Shown: positions 7,429 to 15,161 of the stretch, piece by piece | Layout: each line of letters starts with the position of its first letter | Position numbering within the stretch: position 1 is the stretch's first letter | The notes under the pieces: model-generated | Told to the model about the DNA's origin: nothing | What the model saw: only the letters and a program-made list of their open reading frames with translations | The model's database searches: none | NCBI RefSeq assembly: GCF_002332425.1 | Contig: NZ_NRGS01000003.1 | Location: forward strand, 136,489-200,488 | Origin: Brachybacterium alimentarium | GTDB taxonomy: Bacteria > Actinomycetota > Actinomycetes > Actinomycetales > Dermabacteraceae | Length of the DNA: 64,000 bases | Direction of reading: 5' to 3' | Program-made: the position numbers and the translations under genes

Positions 7429-8603
7429 CCACCCCGATCACGACCGCACTGCTCGCCCCCGATAAGTTCAAGGGAACGCTCGGCGCCGCAGAGGTGGTCG
7501 AGGCGCTCGCCCGCGGGATCCGGGACACGGCACCCGACGTCGAGCTGCTCGCCTGCCCGATCGCCGACGGCGGCGATGGCACCGTGGACGCCGCGCTCGC
7601 CGCCGGCGGCACGGAGCGCACGAGCCTCATCACCGGGCCGACGGGGGAGCCCCGCAGTGCGCGCTGGGCGCTCTCGGACGGGTTGGCCGTCCTCGAGCTC
7701 GCCGAGGCCGTCGGCCTCCGCGCCCTCCCCGGTGACGAACTCGCCCCCCGCGCGGCCTCCACCCGTGGTCTGGGCGAGCTGATCCTCGCCGCCGTCGCCG
7801 CCGGGGCTCGCTCGGTCATGGTCGGACTCGGCGGCAGCTCCTCGACCGACGCCGGGGCCGGTCTGCTCCAGGGCCTTGGCGGGCGGCTGCTGACCGCCGC
7901 CGGGGAGGACATCGCTGCAGGGGTCGACGGCCTGGCGACTCTCGCCTCGGTCGACCTCGCCCCGGCGCTCGAGGCGCTGGAAGGGATCGAGCTGATCGCC
8001 GCGAGCGACGTGACCAATCCGCTGCTGGGAGACGACGGCGCCACCGCGGTGTACGGACCGCAGAAGGGGATCCCGTCGGAGGACATCGCGGTGGTCGACG
8101 CGGTCCTCGGCGCCGCTGCGGAGATCCTGGACCCCGCGCATGCGTGCCGGGACGCCGCCGGTGCCGGCGCCGCCGGCGGCACCGGGTTCGCACTGTTCCT
8201 GCTCGGTGCCGCCCAGCGCTCCGGGGCCGACGCCGTGTTCGAGCTCGCCGGCGTCGAGTCCCTCCTGGCCCGCGCCGACGTCGCGGTGACGGGGGAGGGG
8301 AAGCTCGATGCACAGACGCTCCAGGGGAAGGGGCCTGCCGAGATCGCCCGTCGCGCCCATGATCTGGGGCTCCCGGTGGCGGCGGTCGCCGGAGCGATCA
8401 CCCTGTCCGAGGACGAGCTGCACGAGGCCGGGATCACCAGGGCGTGGGATCTCACCTCGCGCGCCGGATCCGTCGAGAAGGCGATCGCCGATCCGGCGAG
8501 GTGGCTGGTCGAGGTGGGGCGCGACCTCGGCACCTGGCTCGTGGATGCCCCGCAGCAGGAGCATGCTGCCGCGCGCGACGGGTCGGGCGCTGCAGGCCGC
8601 TGA
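7425..8603 (+). CDS. glxK: Glycerate kinase
   Basis: This 392-aa protein has family motifs APDKFKGTL at the N-terminus, PIADGGDGTVDA, the glycine-rich MVGLGGSSSTDAGAG, and the GEGKLDAQTLQGKGP block. It phosphorylates D-glycerate to a phosphoglycerate, feeding glyoxylate/serine carbon into glycolysis. The start ATG overlaps the TadG-like stop, and AAGGAGAGG lies about 10 nt upstream. It is therefore transcribed as the last gene of the Tad operon although it has no pilus role. That is probably accidental operon architecture. Confidence 0.93.
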   Translation: MTTPITTALLAPDKFKGTLGAAEVVEALARGIRDTAPDVELLACPIADGGDGTVDAALAAGGTERTSLITGPTGEPRSARWALSDGLAVLELAEAVGLRALPGDELAPRAASTRGLGELILAAVAAGARSVMVGLGGSSSTDAGAGLLQGLGGRLLTAAGEDIAAGVDGLATLASVDLAPALEALEGIELIAASDVTNPLLGDDGATAVYGPQKGIPSEDIAVVDAVLGAAAEILDPAHACRDAAGAGAAGGTGFALFLLGAAQRSGADAVFELAGVESLLARADVAVTGEGKLDAQTLQGKGPAEIARRAHDLGLPVAAVAGAITLSEDELHEAGITRAWDLTSRAGSVEKAIADPARWLVEVGRDLGTWLVDAPQQEHAAARDGSGAAGR

Positions 8604-8609
8604 ACGATA

Positions 8610-8634
8610 CCGGGAGAGCCCGGAACGCTCCCGG
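8610..8634 (+). terminator. GC-rich hairpin after glycerate kinase
   Basis: CCGGGAG (8610-8616) and CTCCCGG (8628-8634) form a 7-bp stem with an 11-nt loop just after the glxK stop. More GC-rich self-complementary sequence follows. There is no T-run, as is common for terminators in high-GC actinobacteria. Confidence 0.4.
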
Positions 8635-8682
8635 GGAGCCCCGGGACGGACCGATTCGTCGGCCCGGTCCAGGCTCCTGCCG

Positions 8683-8688
8683 TAGACT
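8683..8688 (+). promoter_or_regulatory. -10 box of prfB (leaderless start)
   Basis: TAGACT is followed by 8 nt and then the prfB GTG start. There is no Shine-Dalgarno, so transcription probably begins at or next to the start codon. Confidence 0.5.
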
Positions 8689-8696
8689 CGGGCCTC

Positions 8697-9812
8697 GTGA
8701 CTTCCATCGACTTCTCCGTAGAGATCCCCCAGCTCCGCTCGACCCTGTCGTCGATCGAGCAGGTGACCGACATCGAGGCGCTCGACGCCAAGATCGCCGA
8801 CCTCGAGAAGCAGGCATCGTCCCAGGACCTGTGGGACGACGTCGACAACGCGCAGAAGGTCTCCTCGTCCCTCTCCCACGCGCAGTCCGAGCGTCGACGC
8901 ATCAGCCAGCTCTCCTCGCGCATCGAGGACCTCGAGGTCATGGTCCAGCTCGCCGCCGAGGAGGACGACGCTGACACCCTCGAAGAGGCCGAGCAGGAGC
9001 TGGTCTCGATCCACAAGACGCTCGACGAGCTCGAGGTGCGCACCCTGCTCTCGGGCGAGTACGACGAGCGCGACGCGGTCATCACGATCCGCGCCGGCGC
9101 CGGTGGCGTGGACGCCGCGGACTTCGCGGAGATGCTCATGCGCATGTACCTGCGCTGGGCGGAGCGGCACGGCCACGCGCACAAGGTCATGGACACCTCC
9201 TACGCGGAAGAGGCGGGGCTGAAGTCGGTCACCTTCGAGATCTCCGCACCCTTCGCCTACGGCACCCTGTCCGTCGAGGGCGGCACCCACCGCCTGGTGC
9301 GCATCAGCCCCTTCGACAACCAGGGGCGTCGCCAGACCTCCTTCGCCGCCGTCGAGGTCATCCCGCTGATCGAGTCCACCGACTCCATCGAGATCCCCGA
9401 CAACGACCTCAAGGTCGACGTCTTCCGCTCGTCGGGCCCCGGCGGGCAGTCCGTGAACACCACGGACTCCGCAGTGCGCATGACGCACCTGCCCACCGGG
9501 ACCGTCGTCTCCATGCAGGACGAGAAGTCCCAGATCCAGAACCGTGCCGCCGCGCTGCGCGTCATGCAGTCTCGCCTGCTGCTGCTGAAGAAGGCCGAGG
9601 AGGCCGCTGAGCGCAAGGAGCTCGCGGGCAACGTGAAGGCCAGCTGGGGCGACCAGATGCGCTCCTACGTGCTGAACCCGTATCAGATGGTCAAGGACCT
9701 GCGCACCGAGTACCAGGAGGGCAACCCCTCCTCGGTGTTCGACGGTGAGATCGACGAGTTCATCGACGCCGGCATCCGGTGGCGCGCCGAGCAGGGCAAG
9801 CTGCAGGACTGA
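8697..9812 (+). CDS. prfB: Peptide chain release factor 2
   Basis: This 371-aa class I release factor for UGA and UAA codons has the SPF anticodon-like tripeptide at residues 204-206 and the GGQ peptidyl-hydrolysis motif at 249-251 ([10 protein letters not shown]). The gene is one continuous frame from the GTG at 8697. The in-frame UGA and programmed +1 frameshift found near codon 26 in E. coli and many other bacteria are absent, so that autoregulation is not used here. It heads the ftsE-ftsX-M23-smpB-ssrA group, a standard actinobacterial order. Confidence 0.97.
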   Translation: MTSIDFSVEIPQLRSTLSSIEQVTDIEALDAKIADLEKQASSQDLWDDVDNAQKVSSSLSHAQSERRRISQLSSRIEDLEVMVQLAAEEDDADTLEEAEQELVSIHKTLDELEVRTLLSGEYDERDAVITIRAGAGGVDAADFAEMLMRMYLRWAERHGHAHKVMDTSYAEEAGLKSVTFEISAPFAYGTLSVEGGTHRLVRISPFDNQGRRQTSFAAVEVIPLIESTDSIEIPDNDLKVDVFRSSGPGGQSVNTTDSAVRMTHLPTGTVVSMQDEKSQIQNRAAALRVMQSRLLLLKKAEEAAERKELAGNVKASWGDQMRSYVLNPYQMVKDLRTEYQEGNPSSVFDGEIDEFIDAGIRWRAEQGKLQD

Positions 9813-9975
9813 TCAGCGCCGTCGGGGGCCTGCAGTCCGCTGATCCACCTGGTGTGAGCACCGGCACCAGACCTTGACCAGGTTTTGACCTCGTTCACGA
9901 GTCAGCCTGCGGCGATTCGCGCGTCGGCGACCCTACTCTGGGACAGAACGCCTCCCCCGATGTGAACAGGCACCC

Positions 9976-10878
9976 GTGATCCGTTTCGACAACGTCACCA
10001 AGACGTACATGCGTGGCCAGCACCCCGCGGTGGAGAACCTCGACATCGAGTTCGCCCGCGGGGAGTTCGTGTTCCTCGTCGGCGCCTCGGGCTCCGGGAA
10101 GTCCACCATGATGCGCATGGTGCTCAAGGAGACCGCCCCCACGCTCGGCACCGTCTACGTGGCGGGCCGGGACCTCTCCCGCATCCCGTCCTGGAAGGTT
10201 CCCGCACTGCGCCGGGACATCGGGATGGTGTTCCAGGACTTCCGCCTGCTGCCGTCCAAGACGGCCTACCAGAACATCGAGTTCGCGTTGGCGGTGATCG
10301 GCACGCCCCGCAAGGTGGTGCGCCGACTGGTGCCCGAGATGCTCGAGATGGTGGGTCTGGAGGACAAGGGCAAGCGACTCCCGCACGAGCTGTCCGGCGG
10401 TGAGCAGCAGCGCGTCGCCATCGCCCGCGCCTACGTCAACCGACCCTCGATCCTCCTGGCCGATGAGCCGACGGGCAACCTCGACCCCTCGACCGCGGAA
10501 GGGATCCTCGATCTGCTCAGCGAGATCAACGAGCGCGGCACCACCGTGGTCATGGCCACCCACGACCACGGCGCGGTGGACCGCATGCGCCGCCGCGTGG
10601 TCGAGATGGTCGGGGGCCGCGTCGTGCGTGACGAGCGCGAGGGCCTGTACGAGAGCGAGACCCCGGTCAGCGTGATCTCCGGGCACCTTCCCGATGACTC
10701 CGCCCACCGCTCCGAACTGCCGTCCGCGCTCCTCGTGGACGAGGGCGAGCAGCCTGCGTCAGAGGACGGGCCTGCCGGGGACGTGCTGGAGGAGGAGCTG
10801 ATCGACGAGCGCGATGCGCTGCTGGAGCAGCACGAGGACGCGTTCGCCGAGGACGAGGACGGGGAGGCTCTGCGATGA
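9976..10878 (+). CDS. ftsE: Cell division ABC transporter ATPase FtsE with acidic C-terminal extension
   Basis: This 300-aa protein has Walker A GASGSGKST near residue 36, ABC signature LSGGEQQR near 139, and Walker B LLADEPTGNLD. With FtsX it gates the periplasmic peptidoglycan hydrolase at the septum. The canonical protein is about 230 aa. Here some 70 extra C-terminal residues are present and are very rich in Asp and Glu. The start is GTG with only a weak AGG upstream. The stop overlaps ftsX (ATGA). Confidence 0.95.
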   Translation: MIRFDNVTKTYMRGQHPAVENLDIEFARGEFVFLVGASGSGKSTMMRMVLKETAPTLGTVYVAGRDLSRIPSWKVPALRRDIGMVFQDFRLLPSKTAYQNIEFALAVIGTPRKVVRRLVPEMLEMVGLEDKGKRLPHELSGGEQQRVAIARAYVNRPSILLADEPTGNLDPSTAEGILDLLSEINERGTTVVMATHDHGAVDRMRRRVVEMVGGRVVRDEREGLYESETPVSVISGHLPDDSAHRSELPSALLVDEGEQPASEDGPAGDVLEEELIDERDALLEQHEDAFAEDEDGEALR

Positions 10879-11792
10879 GGATGCGCTACATCTCCGGGGA
10901 GATCCTCTCCGGGCTCTGGCGGAACATCGCCATGGTCATCTCCGTCGTGATCGTGACCGCGGTGTCCCTGACCTTCGTGGGCACGGGACTGATCATGCAG
11001 AAGCAGATCATGGACATGAAGGACACTCTCGTCGAGCAGTCGCAGGTGACGATCTTCCTGTGCTCACCGCATTCCACCGCCGCCTCCTGTGCCGGCGGCG
11101 CGGCCACCGACGCGCAGATCGACTCGGTGCGCGAGGCGTTGGACGGCGACGTGCTCTCGCCCTACATCGCGTCCTACGACGAGCGCTCCCAGGACGAGGC
11201 GCTTGGGATCTATCAGGAGCAGTTCGCCGGGGAGGGGTTCGTCTCGAACTTCACCGCCGAGGACATGCCCGTCTCCTTCCACATCACCCTCCAGGACGCC
11301 GACGAATCCGCTGCGGTCGTCGAGTTCTTCCAGGGTCGCGACGGGGTCGACGAGGTCACCGACCTCCTCAGCACGTTCGCCCCGTTCATCGATGTGCTGA
11401 ACCAGTCGACCCTGTTCGCGCTCGGGCTCGCGGTCCTGATGCTGATCGCCGCGCTGCTCCTGGTGGCCACTACCATCCGGATGTCGGTGGCGAACCGTCG
11501 CCGCGAGATCGCCATCATGCGGCTGGTCGGCGCCTCGAACCTCTTCATCCGCCTCCCGTTCCTGCTGGAGGGGGCGGTCGCCGCGATCATCGGCGGCGTG
11601 ATCGCCTCCGGCATGCTGTGGCTGGGCCTGGACTACATCGTCCAGGGCTGGCTCGCGCCGACCCTCGGCAGCGACCTGATCACGGTGGGCGTCGCCGACC
11701 TGATCTGGGCCGCGCCCGTCCTCGTCGCGCTCGGCGCGATCCTCTCGATCGCCTCGTCGGTGGTCTCCCTGAACCGCTATCTGAAGGTGTGA
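10875..11792 (+). CDS. ftsX: Cell division protein FtsX
   Basis: This 305-aa permease-like protein has a first transmembrane helix at residues 19-40, then a roughly 130-residue extracytoplasmic loop containing two Cys (FLCSPHSTAASC), then three C-terminal helices. The FtsX signature VANRRREIAIMRLVGAS lies before the last pair. The loop normally contacts a coiled-coil activator or hydrolase, and such a protein is encoded immediately downstream. It is translationally coupled to ftsE. Confidence 0.95.
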   Translation: MRMRYISGEILSGLWRNIAMVISVVIVTAVSLTFVGTGLIMQKQIMDMKDTLVEQSQVTIFLCSPHSTAASCAGGAATDAQIDSVREALDGDVLSPYIASYDERSQDEALGIYQEQFAGEGFVSNFTAEDMPVSFHITLQDADESAAVVEFFQGRDGVDEVTDLLSTFAPFIDVLNQSTLFALGLAVLMLIAALLLVATTIRMSVANRRREIAIMRLVGASNLFIRLPFLLEGAVAAIIGGVIASGMLWLGLDYIVQGWLAPTLGSDLITVGVADLIWAAPVLVALGAILSIASSVVSLNRYLKV

Positions 11793-11794
11793 GC

Positions 11795-13129
11795 ATGTCC
11801 CCGAGCATCCTGCGCCGTCCGCTGACTCTCGCCGCGACCGTCCTGCTGGTCCTCACGCCCTCGCTTGCCGGACCGCTGTCGCCGGCCTCGGCCGAGGGCA
11901 CCAAGCAGGACAAGATCGCCGAGCGCGAGACGGTCGACCAGCAGCTCGAGGACCTCCGCATCGATCTCGGCGGGGTGAACGATGAGCTCGCCGACACCTA
12001 CATCGCCCTGGCGGAGACGGAACTGCTCATCCCGGAGGCGCAGCAGGATCTCGAGGACGCTCAGGCCGAGCTCGCGGCCGCCCGTGAGGACGATCGGCTC
12101 ACCGGGGAGCGCCTCACGGCCGCCCAGGACGAGGAGAAGCAGCTCTCCGGAGAGGTCGAGACCGGTCAGGAAGAGGTCGACCGCAGCGACGACGAGCTGG
12201 CGCAGGTCGCTCTGGACGCCTACAAGGGCGGCGGGCTGCCCAATCCGTCGACCATCTACACCGGCGGGCAGGACCCGCAGGACGCGGTGGATCGCTCGAT
12301 GAACTACCGCCTGACGATGTCCTCCCAGGGGAGCCGCCTGGACACCCTGCGCGCCGACCAGGCGGTCACGGAGAACTCCGCGGACCGCCTCACCGCAGTG
12401 CGCGAGGAGATCGACGCACTGAAGCTCGAGTCCGAGCAGGCCGTCCAGCGCACCGCCGACGCGGAGGACGCCGCCGCCGCCGCGAAGGCCGACCTCGACG
12501 ACCTCTACGCCACGCAGAAGACCCAGCGTGACGACCTCGAGGCCAAGAAGACGAAGTACCAGGAGGACGAGGCGAACCTGGAGGATCGCAGTTCGACCCT
12601 GGACACGGAGATCGAGGAGCTCGCCCGCCAGGAGCGCGAACGCGAGCAGAAGGCGGCCGAAGCGGCCAAGAAGAAGAGCAGCAGCGGGAGCGGCACGGGC
12701 AAGAAGAGCAGCAGCGGCGGCTCCGCGAACACCGGCGGAGGCTGGAACTACCCGGTGAATTCGCGCATGAACTCGAACTACGGCTGGCGCTACCACCCGA
12801 TCTACCACACGCGGAAGCTGCATGCCGGAGTCGATTTCCCGGTCGCGTGCGGGACCTCGGTGGGGGCGACCCATTCCGGTCGCGTCATCGCTCGCACGCA
12901 CAACAGCGGTGCGGGCAACAAGATCATCCTCAGCCACGGCATCCACAACGGGAAACTGGTCACCAGCTCGTACCACCACCTGCAGGGCTTCGCGAAGCCG
13001 GTGGGCGCGCAGGTCTCCGCCGGTGACACCGTCGGCTACGTGGGCACGACGGGCTCCTCGACCGGCTGCCACCTCCACTTCGAGATCCAGGAGGACGGGA
13101 ACTCCGTCAACCCCGCGAACTACCTGTGA
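11795..13129 (+). CDS. Secreted coiled-coil M23 (LytM) peptidoglycan endopeptidase
   Basis: This 444-aa protein has a Sec signal peptide (residues 1-33, ending SPASA), a long Glu/Ala/Gln-rich coiled coil (about 35-275), a Lys/Ser/Gly linker, and a C-terminal M23 domain. The zinc motifs are HAGVDF and HLHFEI, with a further catalytic His in SSYHHLQG. The architecture is that of EnvC/RipC-type hydrolases activated by FtsEX. It starts 2 nt after the ftsX stop. The M23 zinc ligands are intact, so it is probably active itself and not a mere activator. Confidence 0.93.
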   Translation: MSPSILRRPLTLAATVLLVLTPSLAGPLSPASAEGTKQDKIAERETVDQQLEDLRIDLGGVNDELADTYIALAETELLIPEAQQDLEDAQAELAAAREDDRLTGERLTAAQDEEKQLSGEVETGQEEVDRSDDELAQVALDAYKGGGLPNPSTIYTGGQDPQDAVDRSMNYRLTMSSQGSRLDTLRADQAVTENSADRLTAVREEIDALKLESEQAVQRTADAEDAAAAAKADLDDLYATQKTQRDDLEAKKTKYQEDEANLEDRSSTLDTEIEELARQEREREQKAAEAAKKKSSSGSGTGKKSSSGGSANTGGGWNYPVNSRMNSNYGWRYHPIYHTRKLHAGVDFPVACGTSVGATHSGRVIARTHNSGAGNKIILSHGIHNGKLVTSSYHHLQGFAKPVGAQVSAGDTVGYVGTTGSSTGCHLHFEIQEDGNSVNPANYL

Positions 13130-13204
13130 CGCAGAGCGGCGCGTGACCGGGCCCGCCCGCGTCGGGACGGTCGGCGTCGAGCGGGCCATATTGTCTCGCG
13201 TCCT

Positions 13205-13225
13205 GCGGTGATCACCGCGTAAGCT
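13205..13225 (+). promoter_or_regulatory. smpB promoter region with 14-bp palindrome
   Basis: GCGGTGATCACCGC (13205-13218) is a perfect palindrome directly abutting a TAAGCT -10-like hexamer (13220-13225). A site in this spacer position could bind a repressor or a MerR-like activator. smpB starts 68 nt further on. Confidence 0.35.
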
Positions 13226-13293
13226 TGGTCTTCGGTCGCGGTACGAGCCCGGCCGGCACCTGGCGCAGATCGACTGCGGAACGGAGGGACTCC

Positions 13294-13803
13294 ATGGCGG
13301 CGAAGAAGAAGACGGCGGCGAAGAAAGCCGCCAGGGAAGACGGTCCCGAGAAGAAGCTCATCGCGTCGAACAAGCGTGCTCGGCACGACTACTACATCGA
13401 CGACACCTGGGAAGCGGGAATCGTCCTGTCCGGCACCGAGGTGAAGTCGCTGCGCGATCGCGGCGCCTCCCTGATCGACGGCTACTGCTTCGTGGAGGGC
13501 CGTGAGGTCTGGATGGACGCCGTCCACATCGCCCCGTACGTCAAGGGCACCTGGACCAATCACGCAGCCCGACGCAAGCGCAAGCTGCTGCTGCACAAGC
13601 AGGAGATCGAGCGCCTGGCGAGCAAGTCCCGCGAGAAGGGCTTCACGATCGTCCCGCTGGAGATGTACTTCCTGGGCTCGCACGCGAAGGTCGTCATCGG
13701 CCTGGCGCGCGGCAAGAAGGAATGGGACAAGCGGCAGACTCTGCGCGAGCAGCAGGACCTGCGTGAGGCGCAGCGCGCCATGCGGCAGCGCGAACTCGCC
13801 TGA
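13294..13803 (+). CDS. smpB: SsrA-binding protein SmpB
   Basis: This 169-aa protein binds tmRNA and brings it to stalled ribosomes. Conserved features are IASNKRARHDYYIDDTWEAGIVL with GTEVKSLR, then KRKLLLHK and the basic C-terminal tail GKKEWDKRQTLREQ. A Lys/Ala-rich N-terminal extension of about 20 residues precedes the core. The chosen ATG (13294) has GGAGGGAC 5-8 nt upstream. Its partner RNA ssrA lies 0.9 kb downstream. Confidence 0.97.
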   Translation: MAAKKKTAAKKAAREDGPEKKLIASNKRARHDYYIDDTWEAGIVLSGTEVKSLRDRGASLIDGYCFVEGREVWMDAVHIAPYVKGTWTNHAARRKRKLLLHKQEIERLASKSREKGFTIVPLEMYFLGSHAKVVIGLARGKKEWDKRQTLREQQDLREAQRAMRQRELA

Positions 13804-13939
13804 CCTTCCTGTCGGAACGCACCGCCAGCGCTGAGGGAGGCGCTCCTCGCACGCTGAGGGTGACGGGCCGACGCGAATTCACGCGCTCCGGCCCGGACGA
13901 TCACGCCGTCTGGCGCTCCGAGGCCTGTCCTGGACCTGG

Positions 13940-14470
13940 TCAGTCGTCGCGCTCGAGCCGGGCCACGGTCTGTCGGCTCGACTCCAGGATCCCCTCGTCG
14001 CCGGCACCGAGCATCTCGCGCATCACCAGCGCCCGGCGCGCATCCTCCAGGGCCAGGCCCCGAAGCCCCGTCGCCGAGACCTCCCGGCCCGAGCGCAGCT
14101 CCCGGAGACCGTGCTCGAAACGGCATTTCGCACGATGCTGGAACACCGCAGCGAGCACGGACAGCGAGGAGGGGGAGGTCGGATCCTCGAAACCGGTCTC
14201 CTCGGCGGCGAGGTCGAACTGCTCCTCGGCCGCGGTGAACGCGCCCTGCCACTGCAGCACGTGGGCATACCTGGTGCGTCGCACCGCGCGCATGAGAGGC
14301 GGCAGAGCCGGGTCCTCGAGGGAGCGCCGGGCGGCGATCGCTGCCTCGTCGAGACGACCCAGCATGCGCAGATGAGCAACGACGCGGGGATCCTCCGGGT
14401 TCTCCGTGCACCAGCGCGCGAGGGCCTCGGGATCGGCGACCACCTCCCGCAGGGTGTCGTCATCGACCAT
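13940..14470 (-). CDS. Uncharacterised TPR-like helical protein
   Basis: This protein of about 176 aa starts at ATG 14470, chosen because CAGGAG lies 8-12 nt upstream. Earlier in-frame starts at 14503 and 14608 have no ribosome site. The sequence is all-helical, with regularly spaced Ala/Leu (LGRLDEAAIAARRSLED and WQGAFTAAEEQFDLAAEE), as in tetratricopeptide repeat proteins. There is no signal or membrane segment. It sits between smpB and ssrA on the opposite strand, so it is probably not functionally tied to trans-translation. Confidence 0.65.
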   Translation of the reverse strand: MVDDDTLREVVADPEALARWCTENPEDPRVVAHLRMLGRLDEAAIAARRSLEDPALPPLMRAVRRTRYAHVLQWQGAFTAAEEQFDLAAEETGFEDPTSPSSLSVLAAVFQHRAKCRFEHGLRELRSGREVSATGLRGLALEDARRALVMREMLGAGDEGILESSRQTVARLERDD

Positions 14471-14576
14471 GACCTGCACTCCTGCTGCGGTGAATCCGAC
14501 CATGGGATCATGATGGGCTCTGCGGCCGCGTGCGGTCCAGGGATGACCGCTTCGCCGTGAGCTGAGGGATATTCGC

Positions 14577-14605
14577 TTCAGTTCGACAGGCAGTCGCGGT
14601 AGACT
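14577..14605 (+). promoter_or_regulatory. Possible ssrA promoter
   Basis: TTCAGT (14577-14582) and TAGACT (14600-14605) are separated by 17 bp. The processed 5' end of tmRNA begins about 110 nt further on, so this would require 5' processing. A TTGACA at 14646-14651 is an alternative -35 but lacks a partner -10. Confidence 0.3.
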
Positions 14606-14716
14606 CAAGGAACGGCATGCGGGGAGACCCGGTGCTCGTGGCTGTTTGACAACAGAATCGTGAGTGCAAGGGCGATCCCTCGGGATCGCCGATATCTGTG
14701 CTGCAGACCCACGCTG

Positions 14717-15087
14717 GGGGCCGATCGGTTTCGACGGTAGTTGTCCAGCAAGGGGAAGCGGGCCGAGAAGCCAGAGTCATCTCGTTAACGTCCTCTGGAA
14801 ACCAATAAGTGCCGAATCCAAGCGCACTGACTTCGCTCTCGCTGCCTGATCAGCGTTAGCAGTCTGGAACCCCGGGCTTGCTCCTGACCCGGATCGTTCC
14901 ATCATCTAAGGAGCCACTGCTGCCGACCCTCGTCATCGGGGAAGGATGAACACTTCAGAGTGACTGAGTCCGTCGACGACGTGTTCGTGCGAGCGTCGGG
15001 ACTGAGAAAACGATAATACGGACTGCGCCCGGAGAAGCTCTTGCTCCGCACTATCGGACGCGGGTTCGATTCCCGCCGGCTCCACCA
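14717..15087 (+). ncRNA. ssrA: Transfer-messenger RNA (tmRNA)
   Basis: This 371-nt one-piece tmRNA has a 5' end (GGGGCCG) that pairs with the 3' CGGCTCC, then A-CCA encoded at 15084-15087. GATCGGTTTCGACGG near the 5' end and GGTTCGATTCCCGCC near the 3' end are the tRNA-like half elements. The proteolysis tag frame is 14811-14849 and encodes AESKRTDFALAA then TGA. Together with SmpB it rescues stalled ribosomes and marks nascent chains for ClpXP. Confidence 0.97.
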
Positions 15088-15101
15088 TTGCACTCACCAC
15101 G

Positions 15102-15146
15102 AAAGGCCCCCTCACCTGCGTTGCTGCGCGGGGAGGGGGCCTTTTG
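15102..15146 (+). terminator. Rho-independent terminator of ssrA
   Basis: AAAGGCCCCCTC and GAGGGGGCCTTTT form a 12-bp stem ending in a T-run, 15 nt after the tmRNA CCA. It is followed at 15162 by the convergent GH3 gene and may serve both strands. Confidence 0.9.
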
Positions 15147-15161
15147 CGTGCCCGGTGCCGC

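Noticed and set aside
8697..8790. Programmed frameshift in prfB
   Set aside because: The frame is continuous with no internal TGA near codon 25, so no frameshift is needed.
14646..14674. TTGACA upstream of ssrA as its -35 box
   Set aside because: No acceptable -10 hexamer lies 16-18 bp downstream.
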